A DNA stretch of 64,000 bases from Nitrospirota bacterium (GCA_021783515.1 JAJXTV010000011.1:1-64000), one strand, 5' to 3'; counted from the first letter of the stretch, positions 1 through 7,881 are shown. The notes: generated by a model from the letters alone, not told the origin. Numbers and translations are program-made.

Positions 1-1982
1 TTCTGATCGCGGATGTGGAGAAAAGAAATTTTATGGGCGCAAACGCCGCGGCCCGCTCGATGTTCGGATACTCCGGGGAAGAGTTCCTTGCGATGTCCAT
101 TTCCGACATCCATCCTCAGGAAACGCTGACCGAGGTCTTCCGCTTGTTCGGGGAGATGGCGGAGGGCAGGCGGCAGGTTTCCGAAAATGTGCTCTGCAGG
201 GGGAAGGGGGGCAGGCTGTTTTACGCAGACATCGGCGTGCGGCATGTCGTCTTCGGCGGCCGGCCCTGCCTCATCGGGTTTTTCAGGGACATCACCGAGC
301 GGAAAAAGACCGAGGACAGACTCCGTCTTGCGGCCAAGTTCTTCGCCAGCTCGAACGAGGCGATCGTGATCACCGACCCGTCCGCCTCGATCCTCGACGT
401 CAACGACGCATACAGCACCATCACCGGCTACCGGAAGGAGGAGGTGGTCGGAAGGAACCCGCGGATCATGAAGTCCGGCCGCCATGACGCGGCCTTCTAC
501 CGGGAGTTCTGGAGGGGCCTGATAGAGGAGGGCCAGTGGCAGGGGGAGATATGGGACAGGAGGAAGTCCGGCGAGATCTTCCCTAAATGGCTCTCAGTGA
601 GCGCGGTCAGGGACGAAAAGGGCGGGACCACCCATTATGTAGGCTTCTTCAGCGACATCACGGTATTCAAACAGACCGAGGAGCGGCTCAAGTATATCGC
701 CCATTACGATACCCTGACCGGCCTTCCGAACCGCTTTCTTTTCCAGGACCGGCTCGGCCAGGAGATCGCGCGGGCCCAGCGCACCGGCCTGATGGTCGCC
801 CTCTTTTTTCTCGACCTCGACCGGTTCAAGGCGATCAACGATACGCTCGGTCATCACGCCGGGGACATCCTTCTGATCGAAATAGCGGGAAGACTGCGCG
901 GATGCATCCGTGAAATCGACACCGTCGCCAGGCTCGGCGGGGACGAGTTTACGGTGATACTGCCGGACATGTCGGGCGCACACGGCACGATCGCGGTCGC
1001 AAAGAAGATGATCGAGGCGGTTTCGCTTCCCGTCACGATAGAAGGCCATGAGGTTTTCGTCACTGTCAGCATCGGCATTACCTTTTATCCCACGGACGGC
1101 ACCGCCCTGGACGAGCTGACGAAGAACGCCGACACCGCGATGTATCACGCCAAGGAGATGGGGAAAAACAACTTTCAGTTCTTTACCCCTGAGATGAACG
1201 CAAATATCTTCGAGCAGCTGTCGCTCGAGTCGGGGCTGAGGCATGCGCTGGAGCGGGAAGAGTTCGTGCTCCACTATCAGCCCCGTGTGGAGCTGAAGAG
1301 CGGCCGGATCGCCGGCATGGAGGCGCTGGTGAGGTGGAGCCATCCCGAGCTGGGCATGCTGCTGCCGCCCCGGTTCATCCCGATCGCCGAAGAAACCGGA
1401 CTGATCATTCCGCTGGGGGAATGGATATTGAAGGAGGCCCTGCGGGAGGCGGAGGGATGGATGAAGAGGGGGGCCGGCCCATTCAGGATTGCGGTCAATT
1501 TCTCGTCCCGGCAGTTCAGCGAAGACCTGCCGAAGATGGTCGGGAGGGCGATCGAATATGCCGGGATCAGTCCCGAATCTGTGGAGGTTGAGCTGACCGA
1601 GAGCATCATCATGGGAAACATCGAGTCGGCCGCCGGTATCCTCAGGGAGCTGAAGGAGATGAAGGTCAGGATCGCGATCGACGATTTCGGCACAGGGTAC
1701 TCGTCGCTCAACTATCTGAAGAAACTGCCGGTCGACATACTGAAGATAGACCAGTCCTTCATAAAAGACATCTCCCTGGACCCGCGGGAGGACGCGATCG
1801 TGGCGATGATCATCGATCTGGCGCATGCCCTTGGGGTGAGGGTGATCGCCGAAGGCGTCGAGACCGCTGCGCAGCTGTCGTTTCTGAAGGAGCGCGGCTG
1901 CGACGAGATACAGGGGTATTACTACAGCACCCCTCTGCATGCCGAGGACTTCTTCGGCCTCCTGAAGGAAGGGCGGCTCTGA
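1..1982 (+). CDS. PAS-PAS-GGDEF-EAL c-di-GMP signalling protein (5' truncated)
   Basis: Cytoplasmic c-di-GMP turnover protein. The frame is open to the window edge, and the residues before the first usable start (GTG at 15) still read as PAS sequence, so the true start lies outside. Counting from that GTG: remainder of a first PAS/PAC domain (1-95), a second PAS/PAC (100-215), a GGDEF domain with intact GGDEF at 308-312, and an EAL domain with EAL at 436-438 followed by conserved DDFGTGYSS and KIDQSFI motifs. Both cyclase and phosphodiesterase signatures look intact, so either or both activities are possible. The input sensed by the PAS domains cannot be read from sequence. Confidence 0.93.
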   Translation, partial: LIADVEKRNFMGANAAARSMFGYSGEEFLAMSISDIHPQETLTEVFRLFGEMAEGRRQVSENVLCRGKGGRLFYADIGVRHVVFGGRPCLIGFFRDITERKKTEDRLRLAAKFFASSNEAIVITDPSASILDVNDAYSTITGYRKEEVVGRNPRIMKSGRHDAAFYREFWRGLIEEGQWQGEIWDRRKSGEIFPKWLSVSAVRDEKGGTTHYVGFFSDITVFKQTEERLKYIAHYDTLTGLPNRFLFQDRLGQEIARAQRTGLMVALFFLDLDRFKAINDTLGHHAGDILLIEIAGRLRGCIREIDTVARLGGDEFTVILPDMSGAHGTIAVAKKMIEAVSLPVTIEGHEVFVTVSIGITFYPTDGTALDELTKNADTAMYHAKEMGKNNFQFFTPEMNANIFEQLSLESGLRHALEREEFVLHYQPRVELKSGRIAGMEALVRWSHPELGMLLPPRFIPIAEETGLIIPLGEWILKEALREAEGWMKRGAGPFRIAVNFSSRQFSEDLPKMVGRAIEYAGISPESVEVELTESIIMGNIESAAGILRELKEMKVRIAIDDFGTGYSSLNYLKKLPVDILKIDQSFIKDISLDPREDAIVAMIIDLAHALGVRVIAEGVETAAQLSFLKERGCDEIQGYYYSTPLHAEDFFGLLKEGRL

Positions 1983-2167
1983 GCTGAGGAGTTCGGCGTG
2001 AGAAGACACCGGCAGCCGGCCGGGGGACCAGAAGAAGCGGAAGGGGAGGGGCGGCCGCCTTATCGGCAGTTCAGCTCCTTGCGGGAGGGTCCACAGACTG
2101 CCGGCTCGGGCTGGCGTCTGCCTTCTTTCTTTTTGCTATTTCGCGGCGGATATAATAAGATTCCGGG

Positions 2168-2674
2168 ATGGCGCTTCTCGAAGACGATAATGAAAGGGCG
2201 GAATCCTACCGCATCCTCGCCGGCTTCTTTGCCGAACCGCCGGACGCCGACAGGCTCCGGACGATAAAGGAGGACTTTGCGCTGGAGGCGAAGGAGCCGG
2301 AGGAGGAGGTGCGTGGGGATTTCGACGCCCTTTTCGCGTTTCCCGGAGGAAAGGTGCCTCCGCGTGAGACTCTGTATGCCGAAGGCGGCGACGACGCCGA
2401 ATCTGCGGAGGCATTTTATTACCGCTCGGGGCTCACGTTCGATGAGGAGTACGAGCTGATGCCGGACCATATCACGCTCGAGTTCCTCTTCATGAGCTAT
2501 CTCATCGACAGCAACAACCATGAGCTGCAGGAAAAATTCCTTGAAGAACATCTTGCGAATTGGGTACCCTATTACTGTGAAGAAGTCATCAGGCAGGCCC
2601 GTACCGTCTTTTATCGTGAGATCGCCGGAATCACCAGGGATTTTATCGGCAGCGAATACGATGGGCTCTCGTAA
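2168..2674 (+). CDS. TorD/DmsD-family redox-enzyme maturation chaperone
   Basis: 168-residue all-helical cytoplasmic chaperone of the TorD type. Such proteins bind the signal peptide or apo-form of a molybdopterin oxidoreductase until cofactor insertion. Recognisable features are the N-terminal RAESYRILAGFFAEPP segment, an acidic middle, and the family hallmark PDHITLEFLFMSYL followed by a helix ending HLANWVPYY. No molybdoenzyme gene lies in the window, so the client is unknown. A TATAAT box at 2152-2157 sits 10 nt before the ATG and no clear Shine-Dalgarno is seen. It is 15 bp upstream of atpZ-like and probably cotranscribed with it. Confidence 0.82.
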   Translation: MALLEDDNERAESYRILAGFFAEPPDADRLRTIKEDFALEAKEPEEEVRGDFDALFAFPGGKVPPRETLYAEGGDDAESAEAFYYRSGLTFDEEYELMPDHITLEFLFMSYLIDSNNHELQEKFLEEHLANWVPYYCEEVIRQARTVFYREIAGITRDFIGSEYDGLS

Positions 2675-2689
2675 GGGAACGAGAGCGGC

Positions 2690-2920
2690 ATGAAACTATA
2701 CTCACGGGAATTTCTCAAGGCCTGGACGGTCGGACTCAACCTCGTCATTTCGACCTTTGTCGGCCTCGCCATCGGATACCTCCTCGACAAGCTCTTCAAG
2801 GTGACCTTCCCGTGGCTTACCATCGTCTTCCTGATCCTCGGCATCGTCTCGGGGTTCAGGGACCTGGTGAGGATGGCAAAGCGACAGAACGAAGATGGAC
2901 CTGATAAAACAGATCTATAA
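2690..2920 (+). CDS. AtpZ/AtpI-family small membrane protein
   Basis: 76 residues with two predicted membrane helices (about 15-35 and 42-60), a short glycine-containing hairpin between them and a charged C-terminus. This is the pattern of AtpZ, the small F1Fo-ATP synthase accessory protein linked to c-ring assembly or Mg2+ uptake. The motif GLAIGYLLDKLF followed by PWLTIVFLILGIVSGF fits the family well. It overlaps the next gene by 26 bp in another frame, indicating translational coupling. Confidence 0.75.
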   Translation: MKLYSREFLKAWTVGLNLVISTFVGLAIGYLLDKLFKVTFPWLTIVFLILGIVSGFRDLVRMAKRQNEDGPDKTDL

Positions 2921-3260
2921 GAAGGGGCTGCTTATTCTCCTTCCGCTGGCCTTTCTCTCGGCCTTCATGGAATGGAAGAAACTCCCGGCGGGCATTCTTG
3001 CCGGGGGGGCGCTCGGGCTTGCCAACCTCAAAGGGCTCGCCTGGGGCGTCAGAGGGCTGTTCGGGACCGGGCGCGCCGGCGGCGTAATGGTCTTCTTCAG
3101 CATCTTCCGCCTCATGATGCTCTTTGCGATACTCGCGCTCCTCGTTTACCTGAGGCTCGTAAACGTCTTCGGGGTCCTGATCGGCTTCACCGTCATATTC
3201 CTGCTCGTCATGATCGAGGGCCTCAGATATGCAAAGCACGCCGACCGTGATGCCTCCTAG
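2895..3260 (+). CDS. AtpI-like (ATP synthase subunit I) membrane protein
   Basis: 121 residues with four hydrophobic segments (about 10-25, 30-50, 62-82, 88-110). Length, topology and position directly after an AtpZ-like gene match ATP synthase subunit I, which helps assemble the c-ring. The usual downstream atpB/atpE genes are absent: the next gene is convergent. The pair is therefore an orphan cluster, or belongs to an ATP synthase encoded elsewhere. Family assignment rests on topology and context more than on a diagnostic motif. Confidence 0.6.
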   Translation: MDLIKQIYKKGLLILLPLAFLSAFMEWKKLPAGILAGGALGLANLKGLAWGVRGLFGTGRAGGVMVFFSIFRLMMLFAILALLVYLRLVNVFGVLIGFTVIFLLVMIEGLRYAKHADRDAS

Positions 3261-3295
3261 GAAGACGGGGCGCCCGACAACGGCCCCATGAGCGG

Positions 3296-3595
3296 CTACA
3301 TCAGCTTCTTGATAAGCGAAGCGGACAGCTCGAATTTCGGAAACTCTTCCTTCTTTACCTCTTTGTAAAAATCACAGACGTTGCAGTTATGGAATTTCTG
3401 GGCGAAGGTCCCCTGAATCGAGCCTCCGCACATGCTGCCGGCGACGACCCAGCAGGACCGTCCGGCGTTAAGGCCGCCATGCACCTCGTCGAGCCTATTT
3501 TCGAGCGTGACGGGGCAGGTCCCGAGTTCCTGCTCTTTGGTGCCGCCCGGAGTCCGTCCGCATTTCTTGAACTCCCAACAATTGACCTTCTTCAT
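3296..3595 (-). CDS. Small Cys-rich CWE...CGG domain protein
   Basis: 99 residues dominated by a cysteine module: CWEFKKCG near the N-terminus, a lone CP, then SCWVVAGSMCGG and CNVCDFY. Seven cysteines in this order could bind an Fe-S cluster, a metal or a redox disulfide. The same module is fused to a GGDEF domain at 35153-36157, where the CW, CWLVAGTMCGG and CTECEVY elements align by eye. No function is established; a sensory or redox role is inference. An AT-rich region precedes the start. Confidence 0.72.
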   Translation of the reverse strand: MKKVNCWEFKKCGRTPGGTKEQELGTCPVTLENRLDEVHGGLNAGRSCWVVAGSMCGGSIQGTFAQKFHNCNVCDFYKEVKKEEFPKFELSASLIKKLM

Positions 3596-3666
3596 TCCTG
3601 TCGTTCCTCCCTGAGATTGAGCAAAAAATACAAGCCTTTTATTATAAAATTACCGGTCCGCCCAAT

Positions 3667-4245
3667 TCAATCGGCCCCGCCGCGCTTTTCTCGCGGCCGG
3701 AGGAGTCTGCGCAGCTTTCTGAAATCGGCGAGCATCTCATCTTTGCCGGCGGGGAAACGGAGGGCATAGGCGGGATGATAGGTGAGGAAATATGTCCTTC
3801 CGTCCTTTTGAAGCCGCGTGCCGCGCTCCTTCGTCATTGCCACTTTCCTGTCGAGGAGGGCGAGGCAGGCGGTGCTGCCGAGCAGCACGATGACACGCGG
3901 GTCGATGATCTCGATCTGTTTCATGAGATGGCGTCTGCTGTGGATGATATTTTCGCGGGAAGGCGTCCCCCTCAGCGGCAGGTACTTCACCGGGCTCGTG
4001 ATATATACCTCTTCCTCTTTCAGCCCCGTCTCCGCGATCATCGTCCGGAGGAGCCTGCCCGATCTTCCGATGAAGGGCCGCCCGGTCTTCGCCTCTTCCC
4101 TTCCGGGCGCTTCCCCAATGAACATTACGTCCGCGTCTGCGCTTCCTTCCCCGGCGACGGGCAGGCCCGTTCCCCATCCCTTGCAGAGGCGGCAGCCGCT
4201 GATCTCTTCGGCTATCTTCAGCAGGACTCTGTCTTTGTCGGTCAT
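3667..4245 (-). CDS. Type-4-like uracil-DNA glycosylase
   Basis: 192-residue DNA repair enzyme that removes uracil from DNA. Visible motifs: the Cys pair CRLC near the N-terminus, the motif-A loop GEAPGREEAKTGRPFIGRSG, and the motif-B loop HPAYAL. The frame runs upstream to 4686, but that part is a repeat plus a glycosyltransferase remnant; the start at 4245 is where homology begins. Family-4 enzymes ligate a 4Fe-4S cluster with four Cys. The second pair is missing here (VKY instead of VKC; HS where AC is usual), so the cluster may be altered or absent. A TATAAT box lies 6 nt before the ATG. Confidence 0.85.
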   Translation of the reverse strand: MTDKDRVLLKIAEEISGCRLCKGWGTGLPVAGEGSADADVMFIGEAPGREEAKTGRPFIGRSGRLLRTMIAETGLKEEEVYITSPVKYLPLRGTPSRENIIHSRRHLMKQIEIIDPRVIVLLGSTACLALLDRKVAMTKERGTRLQKDGRTYFLTYHPAYALRFPAGKDEMLADFRKLRRLLRPREKRGGAD

Positions 4246-4251
4246 ACCGGT

Positions 4252-4257
4252 ATTATA
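4252..4257 (-). promoter_or_regulatory. TATAAT -10 box directly before the UDG start
   Basis: On the minus strand TATAAT is followed by six bases and then the ATG at 4245, leaving no room for a leader or Shine-Dalgarno. Transcription would start at or within a base or two of the start codon. No good -35 box is visible. Confidence 0.5.
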
Positions 4258-4273
4258 AAACACTGCTGCAGCA

Positions 4274-4422
4274 TAAACTCTCCAGCTGCATAAAGAGCGC
4301 CATCTCGGCCGGGTGAGTGGCCCGAAAAGCCTTTCACCGCGATGCCTCAGCGCATCGGAAGCCACACCCGAAGGCCTTGATCGGGGATTTACTTTTCGGA
4401 AAGTCCTGTAGCCCCGACGCCA
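4274..4422 (-). repeat. MITE-like dispersed repeat, copy 1
   Basis: About 149 bp matching, in inverse orientation, the repeat at 26801-27017. Shared blocks include TAAACTCTCCAG, CCCGAAAAGCCTTTC, CCTCAGCGCATCGGAAGCCA and CCGAAGGCCTTGA. Identity is high by eye across the whole segment, with small indels. This copy separates the uracil-DNA glycosylase from a glycosyltransferase remnant and lacks the 5' third found in the other copies. Confidence 0.8.
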
Positions 4423-4785
4423 AAGGGGCTTGCCCTGAGTCACCGAAAGGATATCTTTGGCGATTACGTCGATATCGGCGCGATAGCGCTTCGTGTAATA
4501 AGGGAAGGCCCAGAGGGCAAAGACGTACTTCAGGGCGATAGCGACGATAACCCACGCCACGACCAGGCGGCGTGTCTTTTCGTTACCATACGCGCGGGCT
4601 GCAAGAACAAGTGCGACTATCCCGCAAAGAGGCATGAGATATCGCATGGCGCAATGGGGAGCAAGCCAGTAAGGGAGAAAGTTCACTCCGGCGATCCATA
4701 AGGCGGTCGAAACCTGAGGGTCATAAGGAGTCGCCGGAAACGGGGACTTCCGCAGCCGGGCGTAACAAAGGGTTTTTCTCCCCTT
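4423..4785 (-). pseudogene. Remnant of a membrane glycosyltransferase C-terminal region
   Basis: The minus-strand frame reads without stops from about 4785 to the repeat and encodes two or three hydrophobic segments with a polyprenyl-phosphate glycosyltransferase look (FPATPYDPQVSTALWIAG, then MRYLMPLCGIVALVLAARA, then a third helix). There is no plausible start and no N-terminal catalytic part. The 3' end runs into the repeat. It appears to be a decayed gene fragment caught between the repeat and the Cpn10-like promoter. The exact glycosyltransferase family is uncertain. Confidence 0.55.
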
Positions 4786-4807
4786 TCCGGCCGGCCCGCA
4801 AATATTC

Positions 4808-4813
4808 TACAAT
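4808..4813 (+). promoter_or_regulatory. TACAAT -10 box six bases before a GTG start
   Basis: TACAAT is followed by six bases and then GTG at 4820. A possible -35 (TTTCCG) lies 18 bases upstream. No Shine-Dalgarno can fit, so a leaderless transcript is likely. Confidence 0.45.
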
Positions 4814-4819
4814 AGACCC

Positions 4820-5182
4820 GTGAAGGCGAAGAAGAATCTCATCGTGGTGGGAGACAGGGTGCTGCTCGACCCCGACGATCGGGACGACAGGACGACATCC
4901 GGTCTCTACCTTCCTCCGACGGTCAAGGAGAAGGAGAAGGTGCTCGGGGGTTATGTCGTCAAGACCGGGCCGGGATATGCGGTGCATGACCCTGTTTCGG
5001 ATGAATCGTGGAATTCGGGCAAGAAGGAGTTGAAGTTTATCCCGCTTCAGGCTGCAGAGGGAGATTACGCCATCTTCCTCAGGGAATCCGCGATCGAGAT
5101 TGAGTTCGAGGGGAAGAAGTATCTCATCGTCCCCCATTCCGCCATACTCGCCCTCGTCCGGACCGAGATAGAGGAGGCGTGA
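4820..5182 (+). CDS. GroES (Cpn10)-like fold protein
   Basis: 120 residues. The N-terminal half reads as a Cpn10 barrel: VVGDRVLLDPDDRDDRTTSG-LYLPPTVKEKE, then GGYVVKTGPGYAV and an IEIEFEGKKYLIVPHSAILA strand pair. It is longer than GroES (about 97) because of an insertion around DPVSDESWNSGKKELKFIPL, and no groEL is nearby, so it is probably a co-chaperonin-like protein rather than the housekeeping GroES. Start is a GTG. Its stop overlaps the GTG of the next gene by 4 bp. Confidence 0.75.
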   Translation: MKAKKNLIVVGDRVLLDPDDRDDRTTSGLYLPPTVKEKEKVLGGYVVKTGPGYAVHDPVSDESWNSGKKELKFIPLQAAEGDYAIFLRESAIEIEFEGKKYLIVPHSAILALVRTEIEEA

Positions 5183-5610
5183 GCGTGAGGGAAAAGAAGG
5201 ACATCGTCAAACAGGCCGATGCGCTGATGAAGGACGATGCCCTCGCCGATGCGCTTGTCGAAGAGCTTGAGAACGAGAGGGGCGGACTGGGGTTCCTGCT
5301 GGGGACGCTGAGGGAAAAACGGCCGCGCACCTTCAGTCCCTACATACTGAAGGGCAGGTCGGTTTACAACCCCTCTGCGCTCGACCGAAAGACGGCGGAG
5401 CTCGCCGCGGTGGCCGCCGCCTCGGCCCTCCGGTGCGGGCATTGCCTCGACGCCCATATCGAGAGGGCGGAGCAGGAAGGCGCTTCGGCGGAGGAGATCA
5501 TGGACGTCCTCCTTATATCTGCAGCGGTCTGCGAGTCTTCCACCCTGTCGGTCAGTCTCCGCAGGTTCAGGCAGAGAGAAGACAGAAAGAAGCGGAGAAA
5601 GGGCGACTAG
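5179..5610 (+). CDS. Carboxymuconolactone decarboxylase/AhpD-like protein
   Basis: 143 residues with the CMD/AhpD core: LDRKTAELAAVAAASALRCGHCLDAHIERA, where CGHC is the redox-active CxxC and the following His completes the AhpD-type site. Members act as alkylhydroperoxidase-like antioxidants or gamma-carboxymuconolactone decarboxylases. The CxxC-x3-H pattern favours a thiol peroxidase-like role. GTG start, translationally coupled to the Cpn10-like gene. Its end overlaps by 4 bp the convergent Nfu gene. Confidence 0.82.
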   Translation: MSVREKKDIVKQADALMKDDALADALVEELENERGGLGFLLGTLREKRPRTFSPYILKGRSVYNPSALDRKTAELAAVAAASALRCGHCLDAHIERAEQEGASAEEIMDVLLISAAVCESSTLSVSLRRFRQREDRKKRRKGD

Positions 5611-5834
5611 ACCGCCTCTACCGCCTTCACCTCGGGGATGCTCCTTTTCAGCTCGGCCTCTATCCCTCCCTTAAGCGTCATCGTCGACATGGGGCAATGT
5701 CCGCACGCTCCGACGAGTTTGACCTTTACCACATTGTCGCCTGTCACCTCCACGATCTGCACGTCCCCGCCGTCGCGCTGAAGTGCCGGCCTCACCCTGT
5801 CTATCACTTCCTGGACCTTTGTTCTGTCGATCAT
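5607..5834 (-). CDS. NifU C-terminal-domain Fe-S scaffold (Nfu)
   Basis: 75-residue single-domain Nfu protein that carries nascent Fe-S clusters to apoproteins in the cytoplasm. Motifs: VIDRVRPALQRDGGDVQIVEV and the cluster-binding CGHCP followed by STMTLKGGIE. The start is set by AGGAGG seven bases before the ATG at 5834. Standalone Nfu proteins of this length are common in anaerobes. Confidence 0.92.
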   Translation of the reverse strand: MIDRTKVQEVIDRVRPALQRDGGDVQIVEVTGDNVVKVKLVGACGHCPMSTMTLKGGIEAELKRSIPEVKAVEAV

Positions 5835-5898
5835 TCTGAAACCTCCTTTTTTGTGATGCAATCTGATCATATTAACGGCCGCAAAGTAGTCCTTGCAT

Positions 5899-5945
5899 AA
5901 CTCCTCCTCACCGCCCCTTACCCTAAGAGGGGGAAAGGGGGAATT
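5899..5945 (+). repeat. C/G-rich palindromic repeat, copy a
   Basis: Starts CTCCTCCTCACCGCCCC and ends AGAGGGGGAAAGGGGGAATT, forming an inverted repeat around CCTAAG. The same architecture occurs at 7797-7881 and, inside a coding sequence, at 43259-43313. Confidence 0.65.
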
Positions 5946-6027
5946 AGCCTCGTACATATTATTTTACCCGAATCTCAAGAGCCAGGACATGACGCCCGTC
6001 ATATTCGGATGTCTCTGAAAAAGGGCA

Positions 6028-6033
6028 TATAAT
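6028..6033 (+). promoter_or_regulatory. TATAAT -10 box for the YceI gene
   Basis: TATAAT lies nine bases before the ATG at 6043. A candidate -35 (TTCGGA) sits 18 bases upstream. There is no Shine-Dalgarno. Confidence 0.5.
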
Positions 6034-6042
6034 AGAACAATC

Positions 6043-6579
6043 ATGGTGCGCTTCGATCAGTCGACGGCAAGGTGTCGGATCTTCACGTATAAAGAGGGGC
6101 TTCTTTCCCCTTTTGCCCATGATCTGCTCATCGACGTCGGATCGTTCGCTATCGAGCTTGCCGGGGAGAGCATGATCAACGCGAGGTTCGACACGGGTTC
6201 GCTGCGCGTCTGCTGCGCGATCGTAGGCGGGCAGGAGCGGTCGGACCTGCTGAGCGATTCGGACAGGAAGGATATCGAAAAGACCATCCGTGAAGGCGTC
6301 CTTCAGACCGGGACGTACCGGGAGATAGCGTTCCGTTCCCGGTCGGTGGCAAAGGAAGATTCGACCTACCTCGTCCGAGGTGACCTGAGTCTCCATGGCG
6401 CGGAGAAGGAGATAACCTTTTCGGTGCGGCTCGAAGGGAGCGACCGCGTTGCCGAGGCCCGGCTCCATCTGCCGGATTACGGCATCAAGCCGTTCAGCGC
6501 CCTCTTCGGGGCTGTCAGGATCAAGCCTGACATCCTCATACGCGTGACGCTGCCGGGGGAGCGTGGGCCGGCCGGTTGA
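6043..6579 (+). CDS. YceI-family protein
   Basis: 178 residues of the YceI lipocalin-like fold, a family binding isoprenoid-type lipids or involved in stress. Typical elements: FDQSTARCRIFTYKEGLLSPFAHD, a region giving intermediate steps (SDRKDIEKTIREGVLQTGTYREIAFRS), and DLSLHGAEKEITFSV. Unlike most YceI proteins it has no signal peptide, so it is probably cytoplasmic; this matches a cytosolic subgroup with the SPFAHD/LLIDV signature. The ligand is unknown. Confidence 0.8.
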   Translation: MVRFDQSTARCRIFTYKEGLLSPFAHDLLIDVGSFAIELAGESMINARFDTGSLRVCCAIVGGQERSDLLSDSDRKDIEKTIREGVLQTGTYREIAFRSRSVAKEDSTYLVRGDLSLHGAEKEITFSVRLEGSDRVAEARLHLPDYGIKPFSALFGAVRIKPDILIRVTLPGERGPAG

Positions 6580-6641
6580 CAGGCCCGCCATTCTGCACTA
6601 GCATGAAAGTAAAAAACAGTAAGACCTTGCGAGGTGCCGTA

Positions 6642-7760
6642 ATGTTTGCGATCTCACCCGAAGAATTGAAGAAACGGATAGACCTGAAAAAGATCGATTT
6701 CATATTCGACCTGAGAAACCCCGACGAGTTTGAGGCCTGGAGGATAGAGGGAAAGACGGCGATCCCGGCCCTCAATATCCCCCAGCCCGATTTCGTCGGC
6801 GAAGAGGAGCGGTATCTGGAGCGTTTTCCGAAGGATGTTCAGATCGTGGCGATCTGCGCCCACGGCGACTCCTCGCGGTACAGCGCCGAGCTTCTGCGGG
6901 GCCGGGGATTCGACGCCGTCAGCCTCGACGGCGGCATGGACGCGTGGAGCGAGCTCTATGAGACGCACAGGATCTCCGAGAGACCCGACGTCTACCAGAT
7001 TTTCAGGGTGGCCCGGGGCTGTATCAGCCACCTCCTCGTTTCGGGCAGCGAGGCTGTGGTGATCGATGCGGTACGCCATGTCGACAGGTTGGTCGGCCTC
7101 GCCTATTCGCTGAACGCCAGGATCGTTCACGTCCTCGACACTCATCTTCAGGCCGACCATATCTCGGGCGGAGTTGAGATAGCCCGCCGGACCGGCGCAG
7201 AGTATCACATCTCCCCTGACGATGCGAGCCCTGCCACATTCAGCTATCAGCCGCTCCGCGACGCAGAGGTGATCTCGTTCGGCAGGAGCAGCATCGAGGT
7301 GCACCTGTCGCCCGGACATACCCCGGGGAGCGCTTCGTTTCTTCTGGACAAGCGCTTTTTGTTTACCGGCGACACGATCATGAAGACGAGCATCGGCAGG
7401 CCCGACCTGGGCGGCAGGGCCGAGGAGTGGTCGCGCCTGCTGTATGACACCCTCTTTCATCGGTACGAGGGCCTTCCGGACGATCTGATCATTCTTCCCA
7501 CCCACGCGGCCTCCCTCCGCGAGCAGGACGAAGAGGGGATCGTCAGGACCACTCTCGGTGAAGCGCGAAGGTCGAGCGATCTTTATCAGAGGAAGGAGTT
7601 CCCGCAGTTTCTTCAGTTCGTGAAGGCGAGCCTGCCGGAGAGCCCCGAGCGGTACCAGGAGATACGGAAGGTGAACCTCGGGATGATCGACCCGGACGAG
7701 GCGAAGCGGAAGGAACTGGAGATCGGGAAAAACCTCTGCGGCATGGCGAAGGCCGCCTGA
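6642..7760 (+). CDS. Rhodanese-metallo-beta-lactamase fusion (persulfide dioxygenase-like)
   Basis: 372 residues. An N-terminal rhodanese domain (about 1-105) carries the active-site loop CAHGDSSR. A glyoxalase-II/ETHE1-like beta-lactamase domain follows, with THLQADHISGG for metal binding and SPGHTPGS and FTGDTIM further on. ETHE1-like enzymes oxidise glutathione or low-molecular-weight persulfides to sulfite, and fused rhodaneses pass on sulfane sulfur. The metal motif reads HLQADH, as in ETHE1. The ATG at 6642 is chosen because the rhodanese domain begins there; an upstream ATG at 6603 is possible. Confidence 0.85.
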   Translation: MFAISPEELKKRIDLKKIDFIFDLRNPDEFEAWRIEGKTAIPALNIPQPDFVGEEERYLERFPKDVQIVAICAHGDSSRYSAELLRGRGFDAVSLDGGMDAWSELYETHRISERPDVYQIFRVARGCISHLLVSGSEAVVIDAVRHVDRLVGLAYSLNARIVHVLDTHLQADHISGGVEIARRTGAEYHISPDDASPATFSYQPLRDAEVISFGRSSIEVHLSPGHTPGSASFLLDKRFLFTGDTIMKTSIGRPDLGGRAEEWSRLLYDTLFHRYEGLPDDLIILPTHAASLREQDEEGIVRTTLGEARRSSDLYQRKEFPQFLQFVKASLPESPERYQEIRKVNLGMIDPDEAKRKELEIGKNLCGMAKAA

Positions 7761-7796
7761 GCGGCACTTGTTTACAACGGTCGCCAAATGATGCGT

Positions 7797-7881
7797 AAAT
7801 AACCCCTCCTCGCCTCCCCCTGCCTCAATGGGAGGAACTGTTCCCCCTCTTGGTAAAGAGGGGGCGAGGGGGAGTTACCCC
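7797..7881 (+). repeat. C/G-rich palindromic repeat, copy b
   Basis: Long imperfect inverted repeat: the left arm AACCCCTCCTCGCCTCCCCC pairs with the right arm ending GGGGGCGAGGGGGAGTTA. The centre holds CCCCCTCTTGGTAAAGAGGGGG. It fills most of the gap between the rhodanese-MBL gene and the next gene. Confidence 0.72.

Noticed and set aside
594-2009. A 471-residue frame opposite the GGDEF-EAL gene
   Set aside because: The plus strand encodes an unmistakable PAS-GGDEF-EAL protein. The opposite frame has low-complexity Arg/His/Pro-rich composition typical of an antisense shadow in GC-rich DNA.
3667-4686. One 339-residue fusion of a membrane protein and uracil-DNA glycosylase
   Set aside because: The first 147 residues consist of a decayed glycosyltransferase piece plus a dispersed repeat that recurs elsewhere. 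The enzyme's own start at 4245 has a TATAAT box directly before it.
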